Positions 47,005 to 56,319 of a DNA stretch of 64,000 nt are shown in pieces. Numbering within the stretch: position 1 is the first letter of the stretch; each line of letters opens with the position of its first letter. Source of the DNA: Virgibacillus proomii (GTDB lineage Bacteria; Bacillota; Bacilli; Bacillales; Amphibacillaceae). Made by a program: the position numbers and the translations under genes. The stretch covers positions 186,001-250,000 of the forward strand of contig NZ_JAHLNO010000019.1 of assembly GCF_018916875.1 (NCBI RefSeq), in the 5' to 3' direction. Below the pieces are notes generated by a model that made no database searches, was not told the origin of the DNA, and worked only from the letters and a program-made list of their open reading frames with translations.

Positions 47005-47078
47005 AAATACACAGTAAAAAGCTAAGGAAAAGATCATTTGTTTATATCTTCCCCTTCGATTATGTGTGATCACAAATA

Positions 47079-47741
47079 CTATAATTTTATACAACGAAAC
47101 ATATCTCGAACATCGAATAAGCTATTGACAATTTTATAAGCTTTTGTTTTCATTTCTTGATCAGGTGAAACTAAATCAGGAACGACAATACATTTAATCC
47201 CAGCAGCATATGCCGCTCTTAAGCCATTTGGAGAGTCCTCCAGAACAAGAGCTGTATCAGGCTTCTCTCCAGCTCGGCGACATGCCTCAATAAAAATATC
47301 AGGATTTGGTTTACCTCGTTCTACTTCTTCACCACTCATATAAAAATCGAAGCGATCCATTAATTCATTTATTGTCAAGTAATGTTCAATGGTTGTCAGT
47401 GAACTAGATGAAGCAACGCATTTTTTGATATGAAGTTCATCTAATATATCAAGTAATTCATGTACTCCTGGCATTATGCCAACACCTTCTGTTTCTACGA
47501 TATGCTGAAATTCTTTTAGGTAATTTTCCGTAACAAAGCTTATGGAGAAATCATCCCCGTATACACCTTGCAGTATTTTTTCCTCTTCTTGAACTCCTGA
47601 TCCAATAACTAAACTATATATATCCATAGATAGTTGATAGCCAGCTTGACCCATTGCTTTTTTCAAAGCCTTATAAGCAATGCGCTCCGTATCAAAAAGC
47701 AGGCCATCCATATCAAAAATAACTTGACGAATCTCGTTCAT
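47079..47741 (-). CDS. HAD-family phosphatase (beta-phosphoglucomutase-like)
   Basis: A 220 aa HAD hydrolase, subfamily I with a helical cap. Motif I is 'VIFDMDGLLFDTE' (Asp10, Asp12), motif II 'CVASSSSLTTIEHYL' (first Ser), motif III Lys in 'GEEVERGKPNPDIF', motif IV 'VLEDSPNGLRAAYAAG'. This set is shared by beta-phosphoglucomutases and sugar-phosphate phosphatases. ATG 47741 follows GAGGAGAGAAGG; the longer frame to 47807 lacks a site. No neighbour narrows the substrate. Confidence 0.85.
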   Translation of the reverse strand: MNEIRQVIFDMDGLLFDTERIAYKALKKAMGQAGYQLSMDIYSLVIGSGVQEEEKILQGVYGDDFSISFVTENYLKEFQHIVETEGVGIMPGVHELLDILDELHIKKCVASSSSLTTIEHYLTINELMDRFDFYMSGEEVERGKPNPDIFIEACRRAGEKPDTALVLEDSPNGLRAAYAAGIKCIVVPDLVSPDQEMKTKAYKIVNSLFDVRDMFRCIKL

Positions 47742-47994
47742 TACCTTCTCTCCTCGTTGTATATTTAGAACTTCAATAAACACAGTCCTACACAGCTGTA
47801 AAACCACCCTTATTATAACAGTGAAGCTTAATTACAGCTATTAAAATCACCGATCCTTTCATTATGTTATATTTTTACTACACAGAAGGAAAGAAAAAAA
47901 TAGAATATGACTAGAGAGTATTGTTAAAAACAAATTAGCTGATATGCTATAGATAACTTTTGTATTCATGATCTATTCTAATAGGAGGAATAAA

Positions 47995-48894
47995 ATGAAA
48001 AAAATTGCTAAGGAAACATGTATCTTAACGATGTCTCCAAACAATAAACCGGTCGAAACAGCAGCTTCAGGTGAAACAATCTTATTTGAGGCCTATGATT
48101 GTTTTAGTAATCAGATGAAGAACGAAAATGATAAATTTAGTTCTGTTGGCTGGGATAAAATTAATCCGGCAACTGGACCTTTGTATGTAGAAGGTGCGCA
48201 GCCTGGGGATACGCTTAAGGTAGAGATACTTGATATTAAGATTAGAGATCAAGGCGTTATGACGGTTGTTCCTAAGATGGGAGTACTTGGAGAGAGGATA
48301 GCAGCGGAAAAAACAAAAATCATCGCTGTTGAAAATGGCTATGCCAATTTTAATGAAAAATTAAAACTGCCAATTAAACCGATGATTGGTGTTATTGGGA
48401 CCGCTCCCCGTAATAAAGATGTACCGACCGGAACGCCGAAAGACCATGGTGGTAATATGGATTGTAAGCGGGTATGCAAAGGAGCTACGCTTTATTTACC
48501 AGTAAATGTAGATGGGGCACTTTTGGCAATGGGGGACGCACATGCTGTTATGGGAGATGGCGAGGTAGTCATCTGTGGCTTGGAAATACCTGCTGAAATT
48601 ACTGTTAAAGTTAGTGTTATTAAAGGACAACCTTATCCGCTACCATTTTTAGCTGATCCAGATCATGTAATGACAATTGCTTCTTCCGAGACACTGGATG
48701 AAGCGGCAAGGCAAGCAACCAGAAATATGCATACTTTTCTTGTTAACGAATTAAAAATGGATAGCGATGAAGCAGCTATGTTTCTATCAGTAGGGGCAGA
48801 TTTGAAAATTTGTCAAATTGTTGACCCGCTGATGACATCAAGAATGGAGCTTCCAGTATGGGTATTAGAAAAATATAATTATGCGTTGAAATAA
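47995..48894 (+). CDS. Acetamidase/formamidase family protein
   Basis: A 299 aa FmdA/AmdA-family amidohydrolase that releases ammonia from small aliphatic amides. Typical segments: 'GPLYVEGAQPGDTLKVEILD', 'GVIGTAPRNKDVPTGTPKDH', 'GGNMDCKRVCKGATLYLPVN' and 'LLAMGDAHAVMGDGEVVICG'. ATG 47995 follows an ideal AGGAGGAAT. It stands alone between the HAD gene and a repeat-rich zone, with no amide transporter beside it. Confidence 0.9.
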   Translation: MKKIAKETCILTMSPNNKPVETAASGETILFEAYDCFSNQMKNENDKFSSVGWDKINPATGPLYVEGAQPGDTLKVEILDIKIRDQGVMTVVPKMGVLGERIAAEKTKIIAVENGYANFNEKLKLPIKPMIGVIGTAPRNKDVPTGTPKDHGGNMDCKRVCKGATLYLPVNVDGALLAMGDAHAVMGDGEVVICGLEIPAEITVKVSVIKGQPYPLPFLADPDHVMTIASSETLDEAARQATRNMHTFLVNELKMDSDEAAMFLSVGADLKICQIVDPLMTSRMELPVWVLEKYNYALK

Positions 48895-48930
48895 GATGTT
48901 ATTAGTTGTGAGTAAGATCAAGGTGAATTT

Positions 48931-49095
48931 ATGAGGGGAAGGATCTTCTTTAAGATGAATGGTGATCTTTTACAGTTAATTTATTCACTAGGTTTTATGG
49001 AAGGCGATTTAAAAATATCCCCTGGTGAAAAACTCTTTTTTCAAGATCCTTACGTTAACATTGTAATATTTGGACTTCAGTTAGGAGACTGGTAA
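48931..49095 (+). CDS. Small hypothetical protein
   Basis: A 54-codon frame with an AAGGTG site before ATG 48931. It reads 'GDLLQLIYSLGFMEGDLKIS' in the middle and ends 'FGLQLGDW'. I do not recognise it. It may be a real small gene or the front part of a decayed one, since the sequence to 49190 downstream still has protein-like codon stretches. Confidence 0.35.
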   Translation: MRGRIFFKMNGDLLQLIYSLGFMEGDLKISPGEKLFFQDPYVNIVIFGLQLGDW

Positions 49096-49191
49096 AAAAA
49101 CATTCTTCAAGACTATCGTATGAATATGAAGTATCTTTCAATTGATCATGATAAAGAGATTATTAATTTTTTGTTGTATAGAAAACGATAT

Positions 49192-49378
49192 CCGTTTGTA
49201 CATGAGTGGATGCTTTTTTGAAAAGTATCTTCTTCGTCTAGCTAAAGTGCTTGTGCTGCTAGCAAACTTCGATCTTCTTACTACGGTAAGTTAACATCGA
49301 GCCGAATCTAAAGGAAGGCCGACTAAAAGCGGGCTTGTCATAAAGCGTCGATCCCCCTGTTGCAGGGGGCATGTTTTC
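49192..49378. repeat. Dispersed repeat family C, copy 2
   Basis: It matches 18112-18303 along its length, with the shared TAAGTTAACAT, TCTAAAGGAAGGC and GACTAAAAGCGG blocks and the terminal hairpin CCCCCTGTTGCAGGGGG. A TTTAT hairpin element starts immediately at its right end. Confidence 0.65.
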
Positions 49379-49965
49379 TTTATCCCGAATGTAAGCAGTA
49401 TTTCCCTCTTGGGAGAGAATACACCCAAGTCGAGACAGAGCGCCGAAAAGTAGGGAGAGAATGTACCCAAGTCGAGACAGAGCGCCGGAAAGTAGGGAGA
49501 GAACGTACCCAAGTCGAGACGGAGCGCCGGAAAGTTGAGAGAGAACGTACCCAAGTCGAGACAGAGCGCAGGAAAGTAGGGAGAGAATGCACCCAAGTCG
49601 AGACAGAGCGCCGGAAAGTAGGGAGAGAACGTACCCAAGTCGAGACGGAGCGCCGGAAAGTAGGGAGAGAACGTACCCAAGTCGAGACGGAGCGCCGGAA
49701 AGTAGGGAGAGAACGTACCCAAGTCGAGACAGAGCGCCGAAAAGTAGGGAGAGAACGTACCCAAGTCGAGACAGAGCGCCGGAAAGTTGAGAGAGAACGT
49801 ACCCAAGTCGAGACAGAGCGCTAATATACGGGGAGAATTACGACAACCTCTATCTGATTAAATACATTATACCTTGAGTGGTACAACGATTTAAAACTAG
49901 TAAAAATACTAGTTAATAATAATATACGAGGAGAAAAGCACTCCTTGAATGAAGTTTCACTTTAT
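49379..49965. repeat. TTTAT hairpin element, composite copy with 42-bp array
   Basis: It opens TTTATCCCGAATGTAAG and closes with the family tail (GAGGAGAAAAGCACTCCTTG hairpin, then GAAGTTTCACTTTAT at 49961-49965). Between them is a tandem array of ten 42-base units, about 49405-49824, each with CCCAAGTCGAGAC, AGAGCGCCGGAAAGTAGG and GAGAGAACGTA blocks. Open frames on both strands through the array result from the period being a multiple of three. Confidence 0.8.
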
Positions 49966-50107
49966 CCCGGATGTAAGGATCCGTATTTTCTCAATTCAAA
50001 AATGTGCTAATATGTTGAGAACATGATGAGAAAAACGGGTCCTAAATCCCGATTCGTTTAACTAACATTCAAGGAGAAAAGCACTCCTTGAATGAAGTTT
50101 CTCTTCG
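49961..50107. repeat. TTTAT hairpin element, copy with changed stems
   Basis: It shares TTTAT with the previous composite. The left stem is GGATCCGT with ACGGGTCC instead of GGTGCCGT/ACGGCACC, the inner stem is TCTCA/TGAGA, and the right palindrome is CATTCAAGGAG (50066-50076) with CTCCTTGAATG (50084-50094). Paired changes keep all three stems. The right end is eroded (TTTCTCTTCG). Confidence 0.8.
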
Positions 50108-50136
50108 TCAGAAACCTTGCCGTTTGTACATCGTTA

Positions 50137-50610
50137 TTACCTGAGCGCTTGCGCTTTTGTTCCTGCAATTAAGCTGATCGTATGTAATTGACCATTGTGA
50201 TTTGCTTCATGAAAAACAGCTACTTTTGCTAGACCGCCAATTGTTTCCTGCCCTAAAAATGGCTTCTCCAATTTTGTAGCAAAGTAATCAGGCTGTAGGT
50301 CCATAACCCGTCTTAGTTGGTCTTTGAGTTGATCTTTTAGTTCAGCTAGACTTGGTACTTCCTCTGGCCAATCAGCTGGCTTTGTTCCATTTCCAAATAG
50401 GGAAACATAGTTTTCCGGTAGATGAGCTGATTGATTAGGAAAACCGAATAAAAATTGTTCAGCAACGGTTAAAATATGTCCGATTTGCCAGCGAATGGTG
50501 TTATTTAATCCTTCTAGCTGTACATCGATAAGAGATTCATCCAGTTTATCCATTTCCATTAATAGCATATTTCGGTTAAATGCGAATTGTTCGACTAACA
50601 TTTGACTCAT
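50137..50610 (-). CDS. DinB-like four-helix metal-binding protein
   Basis: A 157 aa DinB/YfiT-like protein. Potential metal ligands are His in 'RWQIGHILTVAEQ' and the pair in 'AVFHEANHNGQLHTISLI', the standard three-histidine pattern of this family, which includes thiol-dependent detoxifying enzymes and damage-induced proteins. ATG 50610 lies seven bases after AAGGGGG; upstream ATGs at 50616 and 50631 are too close or lack a site. Function unknown. Confidence 0.8.
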   Translation of the reverse strand: MSQMLVEQFAFNRNMLLMEMDKLDESLIDVQLEGLNNTIRWQIGHILTVAEQFLFGFPNQSAHLPENYVSLFGNGTKPADWPEEVPSLAELKDQLKDQLRRVMDLQPDYFATKLEKPFLGQETIGGLAKVAVFHEANHNGQLHTISLIAGTKAQALR

Positions 50611-50631
50611 GTTCATCCCCCTTAAGATCAT

Positions 50632-51305
50632 TATGAAATTAGTATAACAAACCTTTATATAGAAAACAGCTTAAAAGTGCTTGTTCAAAAAAGAGGATAA
50701 AAGGAACAAGGTCGGCTAAGGTCTCAGGCACCCTTGTTGCAACGCTCGACACTAGCATCTTCTATCTAGTCGAAGTTCAAGGCGACGCAGTTTTTGATAG
50801 CAGGCTTGTGTACTGACTTCTAGTTTCCTACAGTATGTGGGAGCCTTTTAGTAGAAGATCTTTTATTGATTAGATACATGAGCACTCGGATAGCTTCCTA
50901 AAAAACTCATTCCCATGTTTTCCAAGATGCACAGAAACAAACAATAAAGAAAACGTGGCTAGCGACAATAAGAGGTGGACGATAGCCAAGTCGCACTTAT
51001 ATTAGAACTTAAAAATTTTTAACTACGTTGAATGAACTTCACGCTAAAATTTTATACGTTCTAACGTACGAAAAAATTCGATGCGTCGTTCTTACCAGAC
51101 TTTTTGAATAACTTTCTATAGATGTTTATATTATGAGCGTTTAATAAGTTCACTGTATAAGTAAAGTCTGTTAATAAGTTGCTTTTCTCATAAGCCGGAC
51201 TTTTTAGTGAGAAATTACGATAATAGTAATGACTTTACATATCACTTATAATCATGTAAAGTATGGGTAAATAATATTCTAAAATATTTAATAATAATTT
51301 ATTTT
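50632..51305. other. Gene-less stretch with an old repeat
   Basis: No gene is visible. Bases 51047-51110 match the short repeat at 10966-11030. Bases 50690-50880 have a mixed, GC-richer composition like repeat DNA, but I find no partner for them in this window. Confidence 0.4.
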
Positions 51306-51400
51306 CACTAGGGGTGCCATTGGGTATTGGCTGAGATCAACGTATGACGTTGGGACTCTTTGAACCTGATCTGGATGAAGTACCAGCGGAGGAAAGTGAC
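51306..51400 (+). ncRNA. TPP riboswitch (THI element)
   Basis: Conserved TPP-aptamer blocks occur in order: GGGGTGCC, GGCTGAGA, TTTGAACCTGATCTGGAT, then TACCAGCGGAGGAAAGTGAC. The terminator at 51446-51487 provides the off switch. It should control the thi operon starting at tenI, although repeats fill the 500 bases between. Confidence 0.92.
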
Positions 51401-51445
51401 AGTTGACTAATATTTTTATATTAGTCTTTGATTCTATGACTACGT

Positions 51446-51487
51446 ATGTCACTTTTTCCTAATCCGGAAAAAGTGACATTTTTATTT
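51446..51487 (+). terminator. Terminator of the TPP riboswitch
   Basis: ATGTCACTTTTTCC pairs with GGAAAAAGTGACAT, followed by a T-rich tail. The left arm can also pair with the riboswitch 3' end (GGAAAGTGAC), giving the alternative fold expected for transcriptional control. Confidence 0.85.
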
Positions 51488-51579
51488 TACTATAGGAAAG
51501 TATAAAACTTTATGGTTTATAGTATAAGAAAAACGATAGCTTTCGCCATAAAGACTTGGCGATAAGTCAAGTTTTTCTA
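51488..51579. repeat. Hairpin repeat family B, copy 3
   Basis: A full copy: TATAGGAAAGTATAAAAC, TTTATAGTATAAGAAAAACG, then ACTTGGCGATAAGTCAAGTT. It directly follows the riboswitch terminator. Confidence 0.75.
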
Positions 51580-51652
51580 ATCTTTAAAAGAAAACTAAAT
51601 TCATGACAAACTCTATTCGAAATAATTTTTGTACCAAAAATATTTATCTCGA

Positions 51653-51944
51653 ACTAAGATGCCGTAAGACTCTCGCTCCAAGAGTTATAGAAAATACGAA
51701 AAAGTCTAAGTAGGAGATAACGACACTTAAATGCCCAACTCGTTCCGTCCAACAGGACAGAGAAGCTACGACAGCAATGCATCGCACGCAAAAAAAGCGT
51801 TTTTCTTTTTCAAGGACAAGGAAAGCTTCTAATTAGTCATCGTACGCAGAAAAAGCATTTTTCTTTTTCAAGGACAAGGAAAGCTTCTTGATAAACATCG
51901 CGATTTTTCAAAGAAAAGCTCTATAAAATAAAGATTCGCTTTAT
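51653..51944. repeat. TTTAT hairpin element, composite copy with 60-bp units
   Basis: It begins TTTATCTCGAACTAAGATG, includes AACGACACTTAAATGCCC, then two to three units with GCATCGCACGCAAAAAAAGC and TTTTTCTTTTTCAAGGAC blocks from about 51756, and ends TTTAT at 51940-51944. It lies between the TPP riboswitch and tenI. Confidence 0.75.
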
Positions 51945-52008
51945 AGACAAGATTGGTTTTCAGAATTACATATATTGAAGCGTATATCTAAACGAAATGA
52001 GGTGTAGT

Positions 52009-52620
52009 ATGAAACTAATTGTAGTTACTGATGGAAAAATGGCTGAAGCGGAGTTAATAAAAACGGTACAAGCTATTGCTCCTTATGTCGATTTTATTAT
52101 TTTAAGAGAAAAACAGAAATCGCCGCGAGCGTACTTAACATTTGTGAAGCGTTTATTGGCTGCTGGAGTAACTAAAGACCGTCTTTGTATCCATGAACAT
52201 GCTGTAATTTGTGCCATAACAGGTGTAAACAGGCTTCATTTACCAGAAAACAGTTTGCCTGTAAATAAAATTAAACAACTGTTTCCATCATTAACGATAG
52301 GTGTGTCTGTTCATACTTTACCAAAAGCAGTGGAGGCAGGGCAAAATGGTGCAGATTATGTCATGTATGGGCATGTTTATGCTACTGCTAGTAAAAAAGG
52401 AATGGAGCCTAGAGGAATAAAGCAATTAGAAAAAATTATTTCCTCTGTTTATCTTCCGGTTATAGCAATTGGTGGCATTAATGTAACAAAAATTGAAGAG
52501 CTCGCACAAGTGAATGCTGATGGAATAGCTATTATGTCAGCTGTTTTTTCTCAAGATAATCCACTGGAAGCTGTGAAGAGACTAAGAGAGGGGGTTAGAA
52601 AAAGTGAAAAATCATCATGA
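52009..52620 (+). CDS. tenI: Thiazole tautomerase TenI
   Basis: A 203 aa TIM-barrel protein of the ThiE/TenI family. The catalytic His122 of TenI is present in 'DYVMYGHVYATASKKG', and the phosphate loop 'IAIGGINVTKIEELAQ' follows. TenI aromatises the thiazole product of ThiG. It lacks the pyrophosphate-binding set of ThiE. ATG 52009 follows GAGGTG. It overlaps the thiO start by 17 bases, the usual tenI-thiO coupling. Confidence 0.88.
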   Translation: MKLIVVTDGKMAEAELIKTVQAIAPYVDFIILREKQKSPRAYLTFVKRLLAAGVTKDRLCIHEHAVICAITGVNRLHLPENSLPVNKIKQLFPSLTIGVSVHTLPKAVEAGQNGADYVMYGHVYATASKKGMEPRGIKQLEKIISSVYLPVIAIGGINVTKIEELAQVNADGIAIMSAVFSQDNPLEAVKRLREGVRKSEKSS

Positions 52621-53869
52621 AGTACTTATTGTTGGTGGAGGGGTGATTGGGCACAGTATTTCCTATTATTTGAATAAGAGTGGCGTATCTGCAACGGTTA
52701 TGGAAAAGGGAGAAAGTGGTCACCAAGCAACTCGTGCTGCTGCAGGTATGCTTGGTGTTCATACAGAAAATAAACGTTCTGGGGAGTTTTATGGTTTTTA
52801 TAAGGAAAGCAGAGATTTATATAAAAGCTTAAGGCAGGAATTGTATGAGCTTACTTCCATCGATATACAGCTTGTCTCTTTTGGTATGCTTGAAGTAGCT
52901 TTGAATGAAAATGAAGCTCAGAAGCTTTGGGAAAACAAGCAACCTTTTCTGAATTAGAATGGCTTAAACGATCGGAATTAAAAGAGAAATTTCTGTCGTT
53001 ACTGTCTAAAGCAGAAGGAGCATTGTATATGAAAGAGGATGGGCATGTAGAACCTACACGAGTGTGTGAAGCGTTCAAACAAGCACCCTCCAATTAGGAG
53101 GAGGGGTTCTAGAAAACTGTCATGTAGTAACGATCCAAAAAGCAAGGGCAACATTCATCTTAACAACAAATAAAGATGCGTTTACGGCTGACCAAGTAGT
53201 TATTGCAACAGGTGCAGATAGTGAACGTTAGTTTACAACTTTTGATCTGCCAAATCCAATGGTACCAATGAAAGGAGAATGTTTTTCAATCAAACGGAAA
53301 AAAAGGGAGATAAAAGCAACGTTATTCTTTGATGATTTTTATCCCGCATGTAAGGTGCCGTAAGACTCCCACTTTGAGAGCCTCGAGTTGATACAAAAAG
53401 GGCCTAAGTGGGAGAAAACGGCACCTAAATGCCCGATTCGTTCAACTAACATTCCGTGTAAAAAGCGTTCTACGGAATGAAGTTTCACTTTATCTTGTAC
53501 CAAAATTGGATGGCCGTTATATTATTGGAGCAACTTTCTGTTCCGAATGATTAAACTAGCGATGCTTCCGTAGGTGGAGGATTTGAGCTGATGCAATGTT
53601 TGTTTTCAGTATTTTCTAATTTACAGCGGGAAGCGCTTCAATCTGTTTGGTCAGGTATTCGACCGGGAACGAAAGACGGTCTGCCGATTATCGGAGAGCA
53701 TCCGAATTACTCAGGGTTATTTTATGCAAGGGGACATTACCGAAATGGTGTATTACTAGCTCCGGCAACAGGAAAATTGGTAAAGGAGTTAATGATTGGT
53801 AAGCGTGCTTCCATTCCAGTTTTGGGGTTAATATTACCAGAAAGAATTGTTTATCAAGAAGCGCTATAA
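52604..53869 (+). pseudogene. thiO: Glycine oxidase ThiO, multiply broken
   Basis: Starts normally ('EVLIVGGGVIGHSISYYLNK', FAD-binding GGGVIG; GTG 52604 after GAGAGGGGG). A frameshift near 52940 is followed by readable 'FSELEWLKRSELKEKFLS', and later by stops near 53096 and 53229. An element copy is inserted at 53338-53493, further indels lie near 53540, and the last open part (53591-53869) holds 'VWSGIRPGTKDGLPIIGEHP' and 'YARGHYRNGVLLAPATGKLV'. ThiO normally makes iminoglycine for thiazole synthesis, so this function is lost here. Confidence 0.92.
53338..53493. repeat. TTTAT hairpin element inserted in thiO
   Basis: A 151-base insert plus one TTTAT copy. Left junction GATGATTTTTATCCCGCATG; right junction GTTTCACTTTATCTTGTACC. 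Removing the insert and one TTTAT restores an in-frame 'FFDDFYLVPKLDG' of ThiO. Right palindrome CATTCCGT (53450-53457) with ACGGAATG (53472-53479). Confidence 0.92.
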
Positions 53870-53920
53870 AAATAAGGCACTGATTATAGAGAGTGCACTA
53901 ATAAAGGGGAGGAACTTTCC

Positions 53921-54124
53921 ATGAATATCCGCGTAAATGGTCAAACATTACATTTTTCCAAAGAAAAGATGACCATTATTGATTTGCTTTCCAGCTATCA
54001 ATTGCAAGAAAAAATAGCAGTAGTTGAACGAAACAAAGAGATTATTTCAAAAGAAGCGTATCGACGGACAGAACTTAAAGATGGAGATATGATTGAAATC
54101 GTTCATTTTGTTGGAGGGGGTTAA
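53921..54124 (+). CDS. thiS: Sulfur carrier protein ThiS
   Basis: A 67 aa ubiquitin-fold protein ending in 'GGG'. The C-terminal glycine is adenylated by ThiF and turned into a thiocarboxylate that gives sulfur to ThiG. 'LKDGDMIEIVHFVGGG' is the typical ThiS ending, with one extra Gly compared with the common GG. RBS GGGGAGG before ATG 53921. Followed after three bases by thiG. Confidence 0.93.
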   Translation: MNIRVNGQTLHFSKEKMTIIDLLSSYQLQEKIAVVERNKEIISKEAYRRTELKDGDMIEIVHFVGGG

Positions 54125-54127
54125 GTT

Positions 54128-54892
54128 ATGTTAAAAATAGGGGATAAAACATTTCGATCCAGGTTATTGCTAGGTACTGGAAAATATCCAAACTTTCAAG
54201 TACAAAAAGAGGCTGTTGCAGTTTCAGATACAGAAATACTAACTTTTGCAGTACGAAGAATGAACATTTTTGATCCAAATGAGCCGAACTTGTTAGAAGA
54301 ACTTGATTTACAAAAGTATACATTGTTGCCAAATACCGCTGGAGCAAAAACAGCCGAGGAAGCAGTTCGTATCGCTCATTTAGCGAAAGCCTCCGGATTA
54401 TGTGACATGATTAAAGTAGAAATTATTGGTTGTGAGAAGACATTGTTGCCTGATCCTTTTGAAACGTTAAAAGCATCGAAGCAGCTTGTAAATGAAGGAT
54501 TTACTGTGCTGACATATACGTCAGATGATGTAGTGCTGGCGAAACGTCTAGAAGAAGCAGGGGTTCATGCGGTAATGCCGGCGGCTTCACCAATTGGCTC
54601 TGGTCAAGGAGTTGTAAACCCGCTTTATTTACAATTTATTATCGAGCAGGCAGAGATCCCGGTTATTGTCGATGCAGGTATTGGTGCTCCAAGTGATGCT
54701 GCCTACGCTATGGAGTTTGGGGCGGACGGTATCCTATTAAATACAGCGGTCTCTGGTGCAAAGGATCCTGCGAAAATGGCTGAAGCGATGAAGTTAGCGG
54801 TGGAATCAGGTCGACTTGGCTATGAAGCAGGACGCATAGCAAAAAAGACATATGCAACAAAAAGCAGTCCGGAAGCGGCGATGATGGAATGA
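54128..54892 (+). CDS. thiG: Thiazole synthase ThiG
   Basis: A 254 aa TIM-barrel enzyme building the thiazole phosphate from DXP, ThiS-thiocarboxylate and iminoglycine. The Schiff-base Lys96 lies in 'DMIKVEIIG', and phosphate contacts are in '[20 protein letters not shown]'. Length and motifs are normal, so the gene looks intact even though its iminoglycine supplier thiO is broken. Its stop overlaps thiF by four bases (ATGA). Confidence 0.95.
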   Translation: MLKIGDKTFRSRLLLGTGKYPNFQVQKEAVAVSDTEILTFAVRRMNIFDPNEPNLLEELDLQKYTLLPNTAGAKTAEEAVRIAHLAKASGLCDMIKVEIIGCEKTLLPDPFETLKASKQLVNEGFTVLTYTSDDVVLAKRLEEAGVHAVMPAASPIGSGQGVVNPLYLQFIIEQAEIPVIVDAGIGAPSDAAYAMEFGADGILLNTAVSGAKDPAKMAEAMKLAVESGRLGYEAGRIAKKTYATKSSPEAAMME

Positions 54893-55908
54893 TTTCAGAA
54901 CGATATTCTCGTCAACAATTATTTGTACCAATTGGGATGGAAGGTCAAAATCAGCTGATAAAAAAGCATGTTCTAATTGTAGGTGCCGGGGCATTAGGAA
55001 GTGCAAATGGAGAGATGTTAGCAAGGGCTGGGATTGGAAAAATGACGATCATTGATCGGGATTATATTGAATGGAGTAATCTGAGCAGACAACAGCTTTA
55101 TACAGAAGAAGATGCCAGACTTTCTCGAACAAAAGCAAAAGCAGCGGAATTAAGATTAAGAGCAATTAATTCAATGATTTCGATTGAAGGAATTGCTGAC
55201 GAATTTGAACCAGAAAAAGCGGAGAGATTACTAGAACAGGTAGATTTTGTAATAGACGGGACAGATAATTTCAACACAAGGTTTATCATCAATGATGCTT
55301 GCGCAAAAACAAGCGTTCCTTGGGTATACGGCGGGTGTTTAACAAGCTATGGTATTGTTTTACCAATTGTACCTGGAAAAACGCCTTGCCTAAATTGTCT
55401 TGTTGATAAACTTCCACAAGAAGGGAGAACCTGTGATACAGTAGGAATTATAGCACCAGCCGTTCAAATTACGGCGAGCTATCAAACAGCGGAATGCTTG
55501 AAATATCTAACTGGTCATAAAATGTCACAAGAAATGCTTAATTTTGATGTGTGGGAACGGACATATGCATCAATTAATGTAAGTAAGTTAATAAATCCTA
55601 ATTGTCCGTCTTGTTCCGAACAAGCCACCTACCCTTATTTAAATAAGCAACAAGGAATGCAAACGACTGTCTTATGTGGAAGAGATACTGTGCAGGTACG
55701 ACCAAATCAAGTGAAAAGTATGTCTATTTCTGCATTAACGAAGCAATTAAAGCCGCTTGTAGATTCCATTAGAGATAATGGAGAGCTGCTTATGTTTACG
55801 ATTGAAAATACTCGTTTTGTTGTTTTTAAAGATGGCCGTACGTTGATTCATGGGGTAAACGATGTCCAGAAAGCTAGGAAATTGTATCAACGGTATATTG
55901 GAGCATAA
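54889..55908 (+). CDS. thiF: ThiS adenylyltransferase ThiF (MoeB-like)
   Basis: A 339 aa E1-like enzyme that adenylates ThiS. ATP loop 'VGAGALG' (31-37); zinc cysteines Cys167 and Cys170 in 'PCLNC', and Cys239/Cys242 in 'NCPSC'; the persulfide-type Cys182 in 'GRTCDTVGI'. A C-terminal extension of about 85 residues is rhodanese-like in length but lacks a recognisable active loop. Last gene of the operon; no thiD follows, unlike B. subtilis. Confidence 0.92.
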   Translation: MISERYSRQQLFVPIGMEGQNQLIKKHVLIVGAGALGSANGEMLARAGIGKMTIIDRDYIEWSNLSRQQLYTEEDARLSRTKAKAAELRLRAINSMISIEGIADEFEPEKAERLLEQVDFVIDGTDNFNTRFIINDACAKTSVPWVYGGCLTSYGIVLPIVPGKTPCLNCLVDKLPQEGRTCDTVGIIAPAVQITASYQTAECLKYLTGHKMSQEMLNFDVWERTYASINVSKLINPNCPSCSEQATYPYLNKQQGMQTTVLCGRDTVQVRPNQVKSMSISALTKQLKPLVDSIRDNGELLMFTIENTRFVVFKDGRTLIHGVNDVQKARKLYQRYIGA

Positions 55909-55913
55909 ATAGA

Positions 55914-55952
55914 AAAGTCCTGAAGCAATGACATGTGCTTTAGGGCTTTTTA
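55914..55952 (+). terminator. Terminator of the thi operon
   Basis: AGTCCTGAAGCA pairs with TGCTTTAGGGCT (wobbles allowed), followed by TTTTTAT. Confidence 0.8.
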
Positions 55953-56054
55953 TATTTAAGAAATATAATCATTTGTTGTTGTAAAAATAAAGATCTTTAA
56001 ATTTAACACCAACTAAATTACTTCTTAAACGTAGCATTCAAACATATCGCAATT

Positions 56055-56315
56055 CTTACTTCAAAAGTTAAGAATACATTATAAGTCTAAAATGGGATAA
56101 CGGTACCTAACATCAGGGTCGAGTCGACAGGACAAGGAAAACGACTTGAATAGACATCGCACGCAGAAAAAGCGTTTTTCTTTTTCAAGGACAAGAAAAG
56201 ACAACGACAGCGATACATTGCACGACGAAAAATTGTCCTTTCTTTTTAGGAACAATATGATTTTAACCTTCGTTTTCTACTTCATAACAATGAAGAATGA
56301 AGGAAAAACTCTTTA
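56055..56315. repeat. TTTAT-type composite element, eroded, with 60-bp units
   Basis: The left half is diverged (AAAATGGGATAACGGTACCT); about two units follow with the blocks CATCGCACGCAGAAAAAGCG and TTTTTCTTTTTCAAGGAC from 56134, and the tail is degenerate. No clear TTTAT ends remain. Confidence 0.55.
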
Positions 56316-56319
56316 GTTA

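Noticed and set aside
49291-49824. Open frames on both strands through the 42-bp array
   Set aside because: Openness follows from a repeat length divisible by three without stops. No start signals, and both strands cannot be explained as genes.
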